This document shows positions 32,414 through 43,995 of a stretch of 64,000 nucleotides of DNA, piece by piece (within the stretch, counting starts at the first letter, position 1; every line of letters starts with the position of its first letter). Origin of the DNA: Cercis canadensis (Eukaryota; Streptophyta; Magnoliopsida; Fabales; Fabaceae); contig QAOA01006617.1 of NCBI GenBank assembly GCA_003255065.1, forward strand, positions 144,257 through 208,256, written 5' to 3'. Position numbers and translations under genes: made by a program. Below the pieces are notes generated by a model. It did not search any database. It had not been told where the DNA came from and saw nothing but the letters and a program-made list of their open reading frames with translations.

Positions 32414-33763
32414 GGCAATTTGACAGAAATAATGCATTTGGATAAATTATTTACACAAATGAGACACATTTAAAACTATTTATATAAAATAAGCATTTTT
32501 AAATTTTTTATTAATTTCTTAATCAAAGTTAAATACGTTTTTGCGTGTTTAAAATGTGTATGAACTAAATACGCTTTTGGATTCGAAGCAACACGCTTTT
32601 ACTAAATCAATCATATTTTTTCCAAAATAATCAAGCTTTTGCCAAGAAAAATTGTAACAGTTTGCAAGCTTTTGCCAAGAAAAATTGTAACAGTTTGACA
32701 AAATGGGGATCACACTTCAGGGCTTTGGGACACGCCTTAGGGCTTTGGTGAACACACTTTAAGAAAAAACATGTTTCAAAGGAAAACATTTTTTTTTCTA
32801 AAAACGTGTTCTACAATTACCCGCTTATTCCAAGTTTATAAATTTGAGTTAAATCAATATTTTTTTTAAAAAAAAAAAGAGTAAAAGGTCATAAAGAGAG
32901 GGGGAGCCGCGCGCAAATCATTGAATTTTCTTTTCCTTTAGCTACACGACTATCACGGATCCTAAACTCCACACGACAGAATGTGACTAAACAATTTTCT
33001 GACCTTTCTCATAACTTCACTTTCACGTGCATTGACTCATCGAAAAAATTTGGGAGAAAAGGCCTTATTTGACACAAAGTTGAAGTATTTTTTTTTATTA
33101 AAACTCTTGTTTCAATTTTATTTATTTTCTTCCTAGTATCTTAAACGTGGACGACTAAATTTTTACTCTTTTGGCTTAGCACGACAACGTGACTACTCGA
33201 GACTTGAGAGCTTTGTCACTGGCTCTGGCCACATTCTAATAAAAGCAATTAAGTCAGAATTTGATGGCAGTAATTGTTGTTGCCATTCACTTAATTTTTA
33301 AAAGAGTTGTTGTCTCTATTTATGTGTCAATTGTTTTAAAATTGACTTGGTTCACTTTAACTTGAACCTTCTCGGAATCCACATTCTAAACACGCTTTGG
33401 CATAGTAGAACACGTTTTTGGAAAAAAAACACATTTTTTCTTAAAACGTGTTTACCAAAGCCTTAAAATGTGTCCCAAAGCCCTAAAGCATGATTCTCAT
33501 TTTGTCAAACTGTGACAATTTTTCTTGGCAAAAGAGTGATTATTTTAGAAAAAAACATAATTGATTTAATAAAAGTGTATTATTTTGAATTTAAAAGCAT
33601 GTTTAGTTCATACACATTTTAGACATGTAAAAGCGTATTTAACTCTGATTAATAAAAAATTAAAAAAATACTCATTTATTTAAGTAAATAGTTTTAAATG
33701 TGCTCTATTTGTATAAATAATTTTTTTTAAATACATTATTTCTATCAAATTGCCAAGAAATAA
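32405..33763. mobile_element. Mutator-like inverted-repeat element, about 1.34 kb
   Basis: The body runs from 32414 (GGCAATTTGACAGAAATAATG) to 33754 (its inverse, CATTATTTCTATCAAATTGCC). Arms of roughly 350-400 bp are inverted copies with many mismatches; for example GACAAAATG with GGGCTTTGGGACA on the left returns inverted near 33465-33510. The middle (about 32830-33390) is unique, has no transposase and shows no clear gene fragment. Flanks are AGGAAATAA and AAGAAATAA, a 9-bp target duplication with one mismatch. A 33-bp stretch is duplicated in tandem in the left arm only (32632-32664 and 32665-32697). Non-autonomous and fairly old judging by arm divergence. Confidence 0.75.
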
Positions 33764-35915
33764 AGGAAGCTTCTAAAGATAGAGTCCGTTTGTTTCAATA
33801 GAAAAAAAAATTTATAGAAAATTTTTCTTTTAAATTTTTTTCTACAAATTTTTTTTTTTTCTATTGTTTGTTTCACAAAACTAGTAACAAAGCCACTTTA
33901 AAACACCTCTTTATATTTCATCCGGTTGCCCATCTTTTATCCAATGGCTATAGTGTTATTTTTATTTTTATTCAACGGGTGAGATAGATTTAAGAAGGTA
34001 CGTAGTGCTACCACCCCTAAAAGAATCTATAATAGAATCTATCTCTTAGCAATTCTTTTATTTGCTAATATCCCCTTCCCGACCAGCCTGGCCGATCGAT
34101 TTTGTAAGATATGCTAATTCAAAGAAAGGGGTTAATCTGGTTTAAAGTTGTCGGAACGAATCGTTTGCTTTATCGAACAAAGCTTTATTAGGGAGTCTTG
34201 GTTGGCTCCCTATTTTCAACCATTACAGCTAGTGTCAACCAGCTTTGCGATACGGACGGACACGAAGAAGAACGCAGGCAACAAAAATGCAAAAGAGAAT
34301 AGCAAAGATTACAGTAGCAGAAGACATCAAATGGAGTTGAACCAGATGCTGCTGCCTCAGTTGATTGCATTGTGGCGAGGAGAATGTGTTTGCAAGAGGA
34401 AAGATTGATTGATGTGGAGAAGATAAGTTACAAGATGTGGTTTGAGAATAAAAATAAAAAATTTTCCGTAAACATTTTTTAAAAATAAAAATTTGAAAAT
34501 AAAAACATAAAAACATTTCTTAAAGCAAACATGCCTTAATATTCCGCGGAAGAGTTTTGTTTGATCCACCCTAAACCCTTTTTTACATGCTCCAGCCTCA
34601 AAATGGGCTGCAGCTGGTCCTTTTCTTTTGCTTAGAGCTAGTAAAATGAGTTTCACCCGATGAGCTAACCCATATAACTTAAGTTTAGATTGGGTTGAGT
34701 TGTCAAAATGTTGGCCCAAAAAAATCAGGCATATTTAGCCCGGTTTGATTGGCCCGTCGAGCTGGGCTGGCCTGATTTTGGTTAAAGAAAGAATTTGAAA
34801 AAATTAATTATGCAACTTATGGGAAGTTGGGAACTATGTGATCACTAATAAAGACATAATTGGAAAACTCAATCTCGCCCCATTCAAAGCTAATGAAGGC
34901 ATTTATGGGAACTGTCTGATTTTTAATATCAAATGGGGAAAACAAAGCTTCGTTATGGGAAGTATAAGCTAATAAAAATTAAGAGCCATGTGGACCAGCA
35001 ACTATAATTAGAAAATGAAAACCTTATATTCAAAAGATTTTGATAATTGTTACTGTTCAAAATTAAATAAAAACATCCCTTGAGGAAAAAGATTGAATAG
35101 AAATCATTCTAATTAATGGCCAAAAAGATATTCTTCTAAATTAGTCAAACATTTATATTATATTTTGATATTATTATATACTTATGTCTACATAGATACT
35201 TACATTTTAAAAATAATAAAAAAAAACCTGAAAAAAATGAGAATTTTATATTAAAGCTGGGTTGACCCGTCCATATGCCCGGGCCCAGGGAGTAATTCCA
35301 AAGGACAAAAACACAAGGCTATGCCTGGCTGGAATATAAGCTCGACAGGGAGCAATGCCAGCGATATTGCGTATATGGGAATGCATACCATCTTGCAAAC
35401 ATAACTAACACTAGCATGACAAAGAATGGGAATCGAAACAGAGGCATTGGTGGTTTCTGGCATTATTCATGTGTTACAACATGAGAAGTTATTTCCAGAC
35501 AGTGGCTATACTTAATTCCACATTAATGGGTACAATCTACAATTTGGTGTGCTTCTTGTGATGAATTAAGAGAAAAGTGCTAGGAATACATGTGATTATT
35601 CCGATTTTACTTTTCATTGAACAATATTAATGTTATTATGGAAAATTGGGGGGGGNGGGGGGGGGGGGGGAAGGAAAGATAAGATGAGAAAAAGAGGAAG
35701 AAAAGAATATACACGCTTTCCACTCTTCTCTACAAAAGACCAACAACACAACTCAGATGCAATCTGTTCTCCAACCCTCTCAAGTGATGACCCAATAACA
35801 TACACCTGCCAGTGGAAAGAAATCCCCAATATGATCACAGGCACGAAAAAGGACACAACTGGATAAAGAAATAGAGGAAAGAAGTGCAGTGAACTTCTAT
35901 GTGCTTGCATATGGG
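33764..35915. other. intergenic region, repeat-like, with an N-containing G run
   Basis: 33784-34540 begins and ends with AT-rich, weakly inverted sequence (GTTTGTTTCAATAG; AAGCAAACATGCC) around a less AT-rich core at 34080-34430. It may be another inserted element. A minus-strand frame in the core reads MSSATVIFAILFCIFVACVLL then RVRPYRKAG, one membrane-like segment I cannot assign. 35648-35672 is a G run with an N at 35656. 35673-35915 probably includes the 3' UTR of the DUF760 gene. Confidence 0.45.
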
Positions 35916-38332
35916 TTAATATGGGCAGATTTCAGAAGCATACAGGCTATAGATGATTAGCAGATATGACTAACTCAGAACTAAATAATTGCTGAAGAGC
36001 AATGAGAAGTACTAACCAGAAAAGTAACTTTGCCAGGTAATCACGAGAAGTGCCTACTGTATCACAAAATTCATCACCATCATCAGGGTGATTATCCATA
36101 TTTCCTTTTACTGACTGTTCCGTAAAATTAGGGCTAGTGTCATCCCCAAAGAATCTCCTCAATATGTTTTGAACAAGTTGGTAAATTATGTCCTCCACTT
36201 CTACTGATGAAGGGCGAGACAATTCACTCACCTATCAAGACAAGCACGAAAGGATTCATGAGGTAAAGTCAGACTTCAGCGAGGGAGCAAATTAGGGGCA
36301 GCCTCTTCATAATCTAACTTAAAATAATTGGTTTCAATTACTGAGTAATATAGATTTAACAGAAGAAGTTTTGAGCCATTACCATATCAGGATCCAGAGA
36401 CCGTAGATACTCTAACAAATTGTTTCTGTTCCCTCTGTCATATTCTATTTGCATTATTGCCTGCTTCTCAGAATTTAGTTCCTGAAAAAAAAAAAAACAT
36501 ATTCTCACATCACCTTGTAGTGAAAACCTCAAGCTTCATACCTCTAAAATGATCTAACATGAGTGATGGAAGCATTTCTTTTGGGTGACAGAGTGTGAAA
36601 ATGAAAGTAAAATATTTGGACTACACAGCAGGAGGGGGTGCCCCTGCTTCACAGTCATTGCCTAAATTGGACAAATGATCAAAGGTAAGAACATTGTTGT
36701 ATATTGTAAGCCACCCTAAACATGTATATATTGCACATATAGATGAACAGTTCACGGTAAGACATTTTGGAAAATTTTTATGAAGTGATTCACAGTGAAA
36801 CATATGGAATTGCGAATAAGTGAGGTAAGAAGTTCCATATTTTACCAAACCAGATAGCTCAAACAGAATACTCATGGTACATAGGACAAAAAAAAACCTC
36901 TACCGAGAAACCAATGGATGTCTAAAATTTATGCAACTTCTAAGCTGCTGCAGCCACTACTGATGTGACATTAAGCCTTCAGAAGGCAGTGGAAACATTT
37001 CTTTTCAATTGTGGAAAGCAAAATTTGCCTGTACTACTTCACTTGATTATTTTCAATTTGTGGACGTAAATCAAATTATTTATGCAGCCTTCTAAGTGAA
37101 CAAGTACAGTCATGGAGATTAATTCTATGAATTTCATAATTCATTTTGATATCCATTTTATCAAATTTCTGAGCTCAATTATTGATAAACGGCATAGCAT
37201 CTAGGGAGGGATGAAAGTATTCAAGGGGAAAAAAACAAATTGCAGTTCTATTACCATTAAAGTTCAAACTCAAATCACTATAAATGGAAACTATACTGGG
37301 TCAAGCATACCTGAAAGACATTACTGACATAAAAAGCAAAACATGCAATAAGAGGAACTGTAGAACTCAGTAAGGATTCCCCACTACACCTAACTCCAGT
37401 TCAACTAAGCATCTCAATACTCTCAGAATCAGATACTCCAGCTATTCTACAATTGAAGTGCATCGAAAAAGTGAACTAGAGAAAACAAAGAGTTACCTCC
37501 TTCACGTTTGTTAATTCAGACTGCAACTGCTGAATGTAATTCAGTGCCTCAGGAGATAAATCTCCAAACACACGAGGGCTGCTGCAACTTTCCAAATCTT
37601 TGTTACCCAAATCAGAACCAACCTCAGTATCCCTATCCCCATCACCATTCCCCTTCGAATCCTCCATCTGCGTTTCACAATTCGACCCCTTTGTATTAGA
37701 AGGTGATATATCCAGATTTCTCATTAGGGACATCCTATACTCCGCATTCCATAGAGTGTAGCTAAAAATCAAGCAAATGAAACATTTATCAGAAGCAGTC
37801 CTCTATAAATTTCGAATTTTTACGGAAAATTGCTTGTGGGAACAAAAAATTAACAGCTGAAATTCAAAAGTAATCACTACCCAGTAATGATGGAAGAGAC
37901 GAGAAGGCGATCCAGGGGAGGCCGTGAAACGGTAACGGTAACGGAGAATTGATCGGACGGAAGCAAACCTAGCATGGTGGAAATGGTCTGTTTCATCGAA
38001 TCCTTCGCAGAATCAGAAACCCCCTTGGAGATAACAGAAGTATCGAGAGGCTGAATTCGTTTGAGCATGTTGGCTATGACGGTGAACCCACGGTCGAAGG
38101 TGGACTTACGGGTCGAAACGAAGTCGTCGGAGACGCCGCCACCGTCGACGCCGGAGATTAAGCAGCTGACGACGGAGGCCGATGTGGGGAAACGACGACG
38201 TCTGACGGAGGCGGATAAGAGAGGAGGAGGTGGGGGTTTGACAGGGTGGAGAGGGTTGAGTGACAAGTCGGTGACGCGAGAGAGGAAGAAAGCTCGGGCA
38301 GAGACCGCCATGAAAGAGGTGAGCCGAAGCAA
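35916..38332 (-). CDS. DUF760 plastid-type protein, 5 exons, about 353 aa
   Basis: Protein of unknown function, family DUF760, conserved in plants and usually chloroplast-located. Exons on the minus strand: 38332-37881, 37761-37497, 36481-36383, 36231-36017, 35946-35916; all phases agree. The N-terminus is rich in Ser, Arg and Pro and poor in acids (ARAFFLSRVTDLSLNPLHP), as in transit peptides. Start could be 38332 (MLRLTSF) or 38311 (MAVSARAFF). DUF760 signatures are SPEALNYIQQLQSELTNVKE, YDRGNRNNLLEYLRSLDPDM, ELSRPSSVEVEDIIYQLVQN and DYLAKLLFW. In relatives, as I recall them, the end continues MLLGHHLRGLE or similar. Here the last exon gives CLYASEICPY then stop, so either this gene has a changed C-terminus or the true last exon was missed. 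Confidence 0.8.
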
Positions 38333-38399
38333 CGACGAGGGTGTAGGTGTGCGCGTGAGGCTATCTTCTCTCTAGCGTGCGACTCCGACGAATCTTTCT

Positions 38400-41021
38400 C
38401 TCTTAATTCTTAGCCCACCAAATTTTGTTGGTTTAGTGAATAATACGCTTGTGCCCCATAGATTTTACTCAATTACAGATTCCCCAAACTGTGGACTTCA
38501 AGAGAATCTTTTATCTTTTGGTCAGAGACTTCAAGAGAATCTGAAGACGTTGTCACTCTAGTTTTCTCAACCTCACAGCGTAAACAACACACAAATAAAT
38601 AAATACGGAGAATTATCTATATAATTTTTTTTGTCAAATATTTTCTTTTTATCGAAAAGTTTAACATGAAAAAAATTATCATATTCTAAGATTAAAATAT
38701 ACTATAAGCCTCAACGAAAATTTATTATAGTACTTACAGATTGATGTTACAGATGTACTAGTACCAATTTTGTACTTGTATAGTACAAAACACAGGAACG
38801 GTAATTTTTTAAAAAAATTAGGTATAGATACGTCATATCATATATGTGTGTATATGTTATATATAACAAAGATAAGTTTTTTTTTTTTTTTAACATAAGC
38901 TAAAACCATATAATTACTTCAAAGGTAGCTGAAAAATTATGCCATATTCATTCAATTCAATAGAGAATAGAATGGGGATGACTTTGTGAAGCATCAAAGT
39001 TAATGAGAGGAAGAGAATAAGTATAAAATAATGTCACAATGTGCATTTTAGCTATTTCAAAATGTACCAAATTTTTTTCTTTTATAAAAAGAAGCTGAAA
39101 TGAATTTTCTCATTTGGTATAAGTTTGAAGTTTTCGATACATCTCGAAAACAAGTACGGCACCGATTTTGAAGTACTATGCAACATGAAGATTGTTTACC
39201 AAATAAAGAATGCTAGTAGTAAGATTCGAACTTAGGTCAAATATATCTTTAAAAAAATTTAAGTTAGGATAGTTTTATTCATATTTTTTAAATTAAATTT
39301 AGGTTATCAAATTTAGATTCTACTATATTTTTTTATATATATACTTTTTATTATGTTAATTATTCACACTATAAGTGATATTCATATCATAAATACAATT
39401 AATTATTGAGATAATTAGTGTTGTCTATTTTATTAGACCCACATTTGAGTTTAGATAATTTTATTAAAACTATTTCCATGAAACCTAGTTTAAAAATATA
39501 AATAATTTGTGTACATTTTACCCAAAANAATATAAATAATTTGTATACATTTTACCCAAAAAAAAAAATTGTGTACAATTTCCATTTGTTTTTAAATGAA
39601 GTTTATTACTTTTTTTCTTTTGGCCATGAATGAAGTTTATGATTTTGTGTATAGCTTTTGTTTTTCTTTTTACATCTCAGTATGGAAATTCAAAACTATA
39701 ATTTCATGTAAATTATCTAAGATTTTCACCGTTAATCTATAATCTATGTTCACACATGCTGCTTGTTATTTTAACAAAAAGAAAAACAAAAATCTGCTGC
39801 TTGTTAGGAACTGATTCTGACAGTGGGTCAGACTCAAACATATTCTCAACAACTTTTCTCCAATAATAAAATATCGATTTTTAACTTATGTTAAAAAAAA
39901 AAATCCTCTAACACACGATCATAGATTATGCAACCATTATCTCAAATTTTCAACAATAGCAACCAACCAGAGAATGGAATTGCTAATTTAAAGCAAAAAT
40001 CCAATTTGAACGCAGAAAATAAGAAAACGAGTATAGTAGGGAACAAAAGGTACGCATCCAGGGTAGGTCCCTTACTAGTTCAGTTCACCATAAAATTCAT
40101 TTGAGACATAAGAGTGGACCATTCTACCAATTGGTGATTGTGGCATATATTGGTAAGACGATCACCAGCCACTGAACACCACAAATAACTTGATTTTTAA
40201 CTCTTTCCCCCAAGAGTGCTATACTTTATGAGTGGTGAACCCATTTTACAACTACAAAATGCTAATTTAAAGTATGAAGTGTGCGTTTGGGGAATGGTTT
40301 TCTTCAACTTCATAAATGCTAAGAATTTATTGAACATATTCTATGCAAATAAGGTCCCATTCTCAACAAATGGAAAATAATAAATATTGACACTTTACTT
40401 TTCTTTACTATGGCTAAAAGCCAGTCACACTGTAGATTGTAGAAAGAAGAGAAGCTAGGAATCACATTCACATAAAAAGTTGGGGGGAAACAAGTTTAGC
40501 AAATGAATTACAATTTATATAAAGTTTGCTTCCTTGGTGTGTAGAAAGAATAACCCTTCCCTTCTCTGAACCAAGGGAGTATAGTGTCATTCTCCGGACC
40601 GGTACTCATTCTCCTCATTGGTTCAATGACCGGTCCGGTTTTTAAAACACAGACCCACTTGTGAAGCCAAGTATAGAGACCATACAACCTTACACAACTG
40701 ACACAAGATTAACAAATGGGGAGTTCTAAAATTTCATGATTCCTAGAAATGTATTTCCCTAATGATTTCTTTAATCATGTACAGAAATTACAACCAAAGA
40801 AACAATGAGAAGAAAAACACCTAAGACAAGGCTATGCTAACATAATCAGTGACAGCTATTTATTTGGAGCATTCACTCCAACTAATGCCAATACCCTAAT
40901 CACTGAAAACGCAAATAAGCTTTTTCCCCTTTGTGGGGAGGGGAAGGAGGGTGAAAATGTATGCAACTGTTATATACCCGTATTCAATCATGTGAAGTTA
41001 GAAGAATCAACTCCAGCTAAA
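38400..41021. other. spacer between DUF760 and E2F-like genes
   Basis: Mostly AT-rich and without coding signal. It includes a short direct repeat with an N at 39528 (39495-39560) and a GC-rich 10-bp hairpin at 40594-40638. The last few hundred bases are likely the 3' UTR of the E2F-like gene. The start (38340-38400) should hold the DUF760 promoter. Confidence 0.55.
40594..40638. repeat. perfect 10-bp inverted repeat (CCGGACCGGT / ACCGGTCCGG)
   Basis: The arms 40594-40603 and 40629-40638 are exact reverse complements with a 25-base loop, followed by GTTTTT. Each arm also contains the palindrome ACCGGT. It stands out in an AT-rich area. It could be the end of a decayed repeat; no terminator-like role is expected in plant nuclear DNA. 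Confidence 0.7.
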
Positions 41022-43895
41022 TCAAGATATCTGCTGCTTTGCAGCTGCATCGTCAAGCCACGACTTCCATGCTTCCATGTAATGAGCAAAGGGGTCACTC
41101 ATGGCTGTCACATCATCAACAAAACTCATCCCTTATAATTGAGTGGCTGCAAGGTGTTTACAGTATATTACAAGAGTCATAACATGCGAAGCATATACAC
41201 ATTGATTACCATGCTACAATTTTCATGATGCATAACTAAAATACAGTTGCGGTTTGAACACTGGTAATAAAATTTCGATAACTGAGGGTGTTGGCTTAAG
41301 AGATTGTGACTAATGAGAACAGTTTAATAGCACTTACTGAACGATTGCACTAAATAATTAACTTGCGAAAACTCAATTTATGCATAATGATATAAGAGAA
41401 GATCTCATATTCTACTCAGAGACTGCAACTTCATTCAGAAATGACTCAGTAAATATAATTCTGACCACATACTCTACTGGGCCTTTTTACCTATTCCTCC
41501 CTGGACTTCATGTTAATGAAGCAGGAGAAGGAGGACCTGAGAAGAAAGGATCGGAAACAACTGGCTTTCATAGTTTGTGGAGTGCTTAGTTCATATACGT
41601 TCATATAATCTAACTAATTATCTGCAGTGCAGAGGTGGATCCTTCTGAGAGATAAAATAACATTTAGAAATTACCTTTATTACGATACTGAGGACGATAT
41701 TTAGAACTCAAAGTCTCCAAGTCAAGAATCTGTGTCAACCTTTTATTCTCTGGATCTTCTCTTCTAGGATTAACAGGGGCAAAAGGACCAAAATCTATGG
41801 CCTTTGAACTGTTCTTAGGTGGCTGCTCTAAGATTTTACCATTGCCTTTGTTTTCAAAATCATCTTTTTTTACATCCATAGGCATGTTCTTACTTTGTAA
41901 CTTCCAATCCACTAAAGAATCTGGCTTATTTCTCTTTAAACTTGAATTTGTAATCTCAGTTCCGAACACTCTCTTCTTGGATGCATTCTGATCAAAAGTT
42001 CGATCAGATCCCAACCACCTATAAGCTGTTTTCCTATTCTCTGGGTGATTAGTCTGCACAAATTTGTAAAAAGAGCATCAGCCAAAAAATATTTTATCAT
42101 GACTTTCGGTCGTCTTCCCCCGTCCCCTCTTCCTCTTTCGGAGCTTAAAAAATAGTTGTGGGCTATGTTTTACCTTCTCAATTAGATTGATGGCGGAAAG
42201 GACATTAGCAATATCATATAGACGTCTGACTTTTGCTGCATGATCATGTAATAAATTTTAAGTTAGTCATAATTACTCATTTTAATTATGTGATGTTGTA
42301 CGAATGATTCTAGGAGTGTAAAGTCATTTACTTCTCAACGCACTTGGATTCTGGGTGTCGCCTGGCATTATCTTCGCAGCCTCTTCAAGCAAGACAAAAT
42401 CCACCTAAAGAAACAGATGGTAGTGCCAGTGCCAAAGCAATCAGACCACTAAAGTAACAAATAAATGAAGAGTTTGTAGCAGTAAATCAAAGAGTTCCAC
42501 ATACATCTGAACAGAGTAAAAGCTTTATAAAATTCTCCGTGAGATGGGCTAGAGAAAAAGATGATTTGTCTCTTCTGCATTCTGTAAAAAGGAATAATTC
42601 AAGTAAGTTAGTGCCAAAAACTTCATAAGAAAGAAATACACAATTCTTAGCTAATCCACAGTGAAAATTGGGACCTATTTTATTGCATGAACAAGAATAG
42701 ATAAAAGTTATCAATTACTAGTCATTCATTCTGCAACATCTAGTGTCAGGCCAAGAAGTAAGAAGGGGTTACCAATATTGGATGACGTCAAGGGATTGTC
42801 CTCATTATCAGTTTCTTGGCTGGAACACCCACCATTTTCTTTATTGTACAAAACCTGGTAGATACTAAATAGTTAGCTCAAAAGCAACTGAAAATTCTAA
42901 AATGTGAAGCTAGAAGTATGTAATGTAAGAAGATGGAAATCCAAGCCAGTCCACCAAGTTTAGCTAGAGTATTGTTAACTTTCTACAATGCCAAAGACAA
43001 AGATGGTAACACCTCACTCACTCTCTCTTTCTATCTCTCTATTTGTGCGTGTATGTATGAATACTTTCTCAGCAACATTAAAACATTAAAATGACATAAG
43101 AATTCAAACATACTTTTGCTGAACTGCAGTAAGTTGCATCAGATTTTTCTCTCAAACCCTCTGCCTGTGTAGATAATGCAGCACAGATCAGCTCCAAGTT
43201 GTAAAATTCAAACAAAAATCAAATAATGAGATTATGAGAATGATAACTTTTGTTAACCTTAAGCTCCTCCATAGCCTGAGGAATTGCTTTAAAACCCTTC
43301 CATGAATATTGGTTTTTCGCTTTTCTTGATACAATCTGAATGTATCAAAGACGAAATTCAATAAGACAGCGCTTTTAAAAAAAATTCTGGTAAAACGAAA
43401 GAAATAAAAGAAACACTTACTCCAACACTCTCCAATATGTTGACTACATCATACATACGGCGACGCTGGACTCCTAAAAATTTTCAAATGGGCTGTTAAT
43501 TTTGAATCAGAATCGACCGAAAAAGTAAAAATCGCCCCTAAATTCAATTTTTTCTACTTTCTTGCATTTTCTCCGCAGCCAAACACAGAAAAAGGAAAAC
43601 CAAATCAATAGAATCCATTACCTAACCGATTAGAAGCATCATCAAGACCAATAGTCCCAACTCCTTGACGATCATACAACTTCAAGAAGCTGAATCCAAA
43701 GAAATCTCAACTCCAAATTAGTACAGAAAGAAAAAAAGAAAAAAAAAATCAAAGTTCGGAAAGAAAGGATGAAAATTCAAGTAAGGGAAGTAAAGGGATT
43801 TACTTGGAGGTAATTAATCCGAGTGATTTATCCTTTCGGCAGTAGATCTGTGGATTTGAGTCAGATTCTTGATGAACAGAAAAAGGCATAGACAT
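41022..43895 (-). CDS. DEL: atypical E2F transcription factor (DEL/E2Fd-e-f type), 11 exons, 374 aa
   Basis: Nuclear repressor that binds E2F sites as a monomer. Exons on the minus strand: 43895-43804, 43689-43622, 43473-43421, 43335-43258, 43164-43114, 42854-42773, 42581-42505, 42404-42332, 42235-42174, 42053-41675, 41131-41022; all phases agree. Two winged-helix DNA-binding domains are visible: the first at about 17-84 (YCRKDKSLGLITSNFLKLYD, RRRMYDVVNILESVGIV, KNQYSWKG), the second at about 127-220 (KSSFSLAHLTENFIKLLL, VRRLYDIANVLSAINLIEK, KTAYRWLG). No dimerisation, marked-box or Rb-binding region is present, which defines the atypical class. In Arabidopsis E2Fe/DEL1 holds back endoreduplication and other members affect cell division and growth. 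Which of the three this matches is not decided. A candidate E2F site lies 87 bp upstream. Confidence 0.93.
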
Positions 43896-43981
43896 TTTCT
43901 GAAACTCTGAAACAGCTTCGAACAAAGAAGCTTAACCTATTTGGGGGAAGATGAAGGTAAATGCGACCGTTAAAAGGGAAC

Positions 43982-43989
43982 TTTGGCGG
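43982..43989 (-). promoter_or_regulatory. candidate E2F-binding site upstream of the DEL gene
   Basis: TTTGGCGG on the plus strand fits the plant E2F consensus WTTSSCSS. It lies 87-94 bp upstream of the DEL start codon. E2F control of DEL-type genes is known from Arabidopsis, so feedback or cross-control within the E2F family is plausible. An 8-base match alone is weak evidence, but its position is right. Confidence 0.5.
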
Positions 43990-43995
43990 GTTTTG

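Noticed and set aside
35648-35672. G run with an N
   Set aside because: Could be read as a quadruplex-forming site, but the N shows that the sequence is uncertain here.
35614-35910. Minus-strand frame past the DUF760 stop with hydrophobic segments
   Set aside because: It crosses the G run containing an N and lies in the probable 3' UTR; no family resemblance.
30620-35915. A hidden larger gene in the gap between the PHD exon and DUF760
   Set aside because: No run of exons with consistent phase or conserved motif was found; content is repeats and AT-rich spacer.
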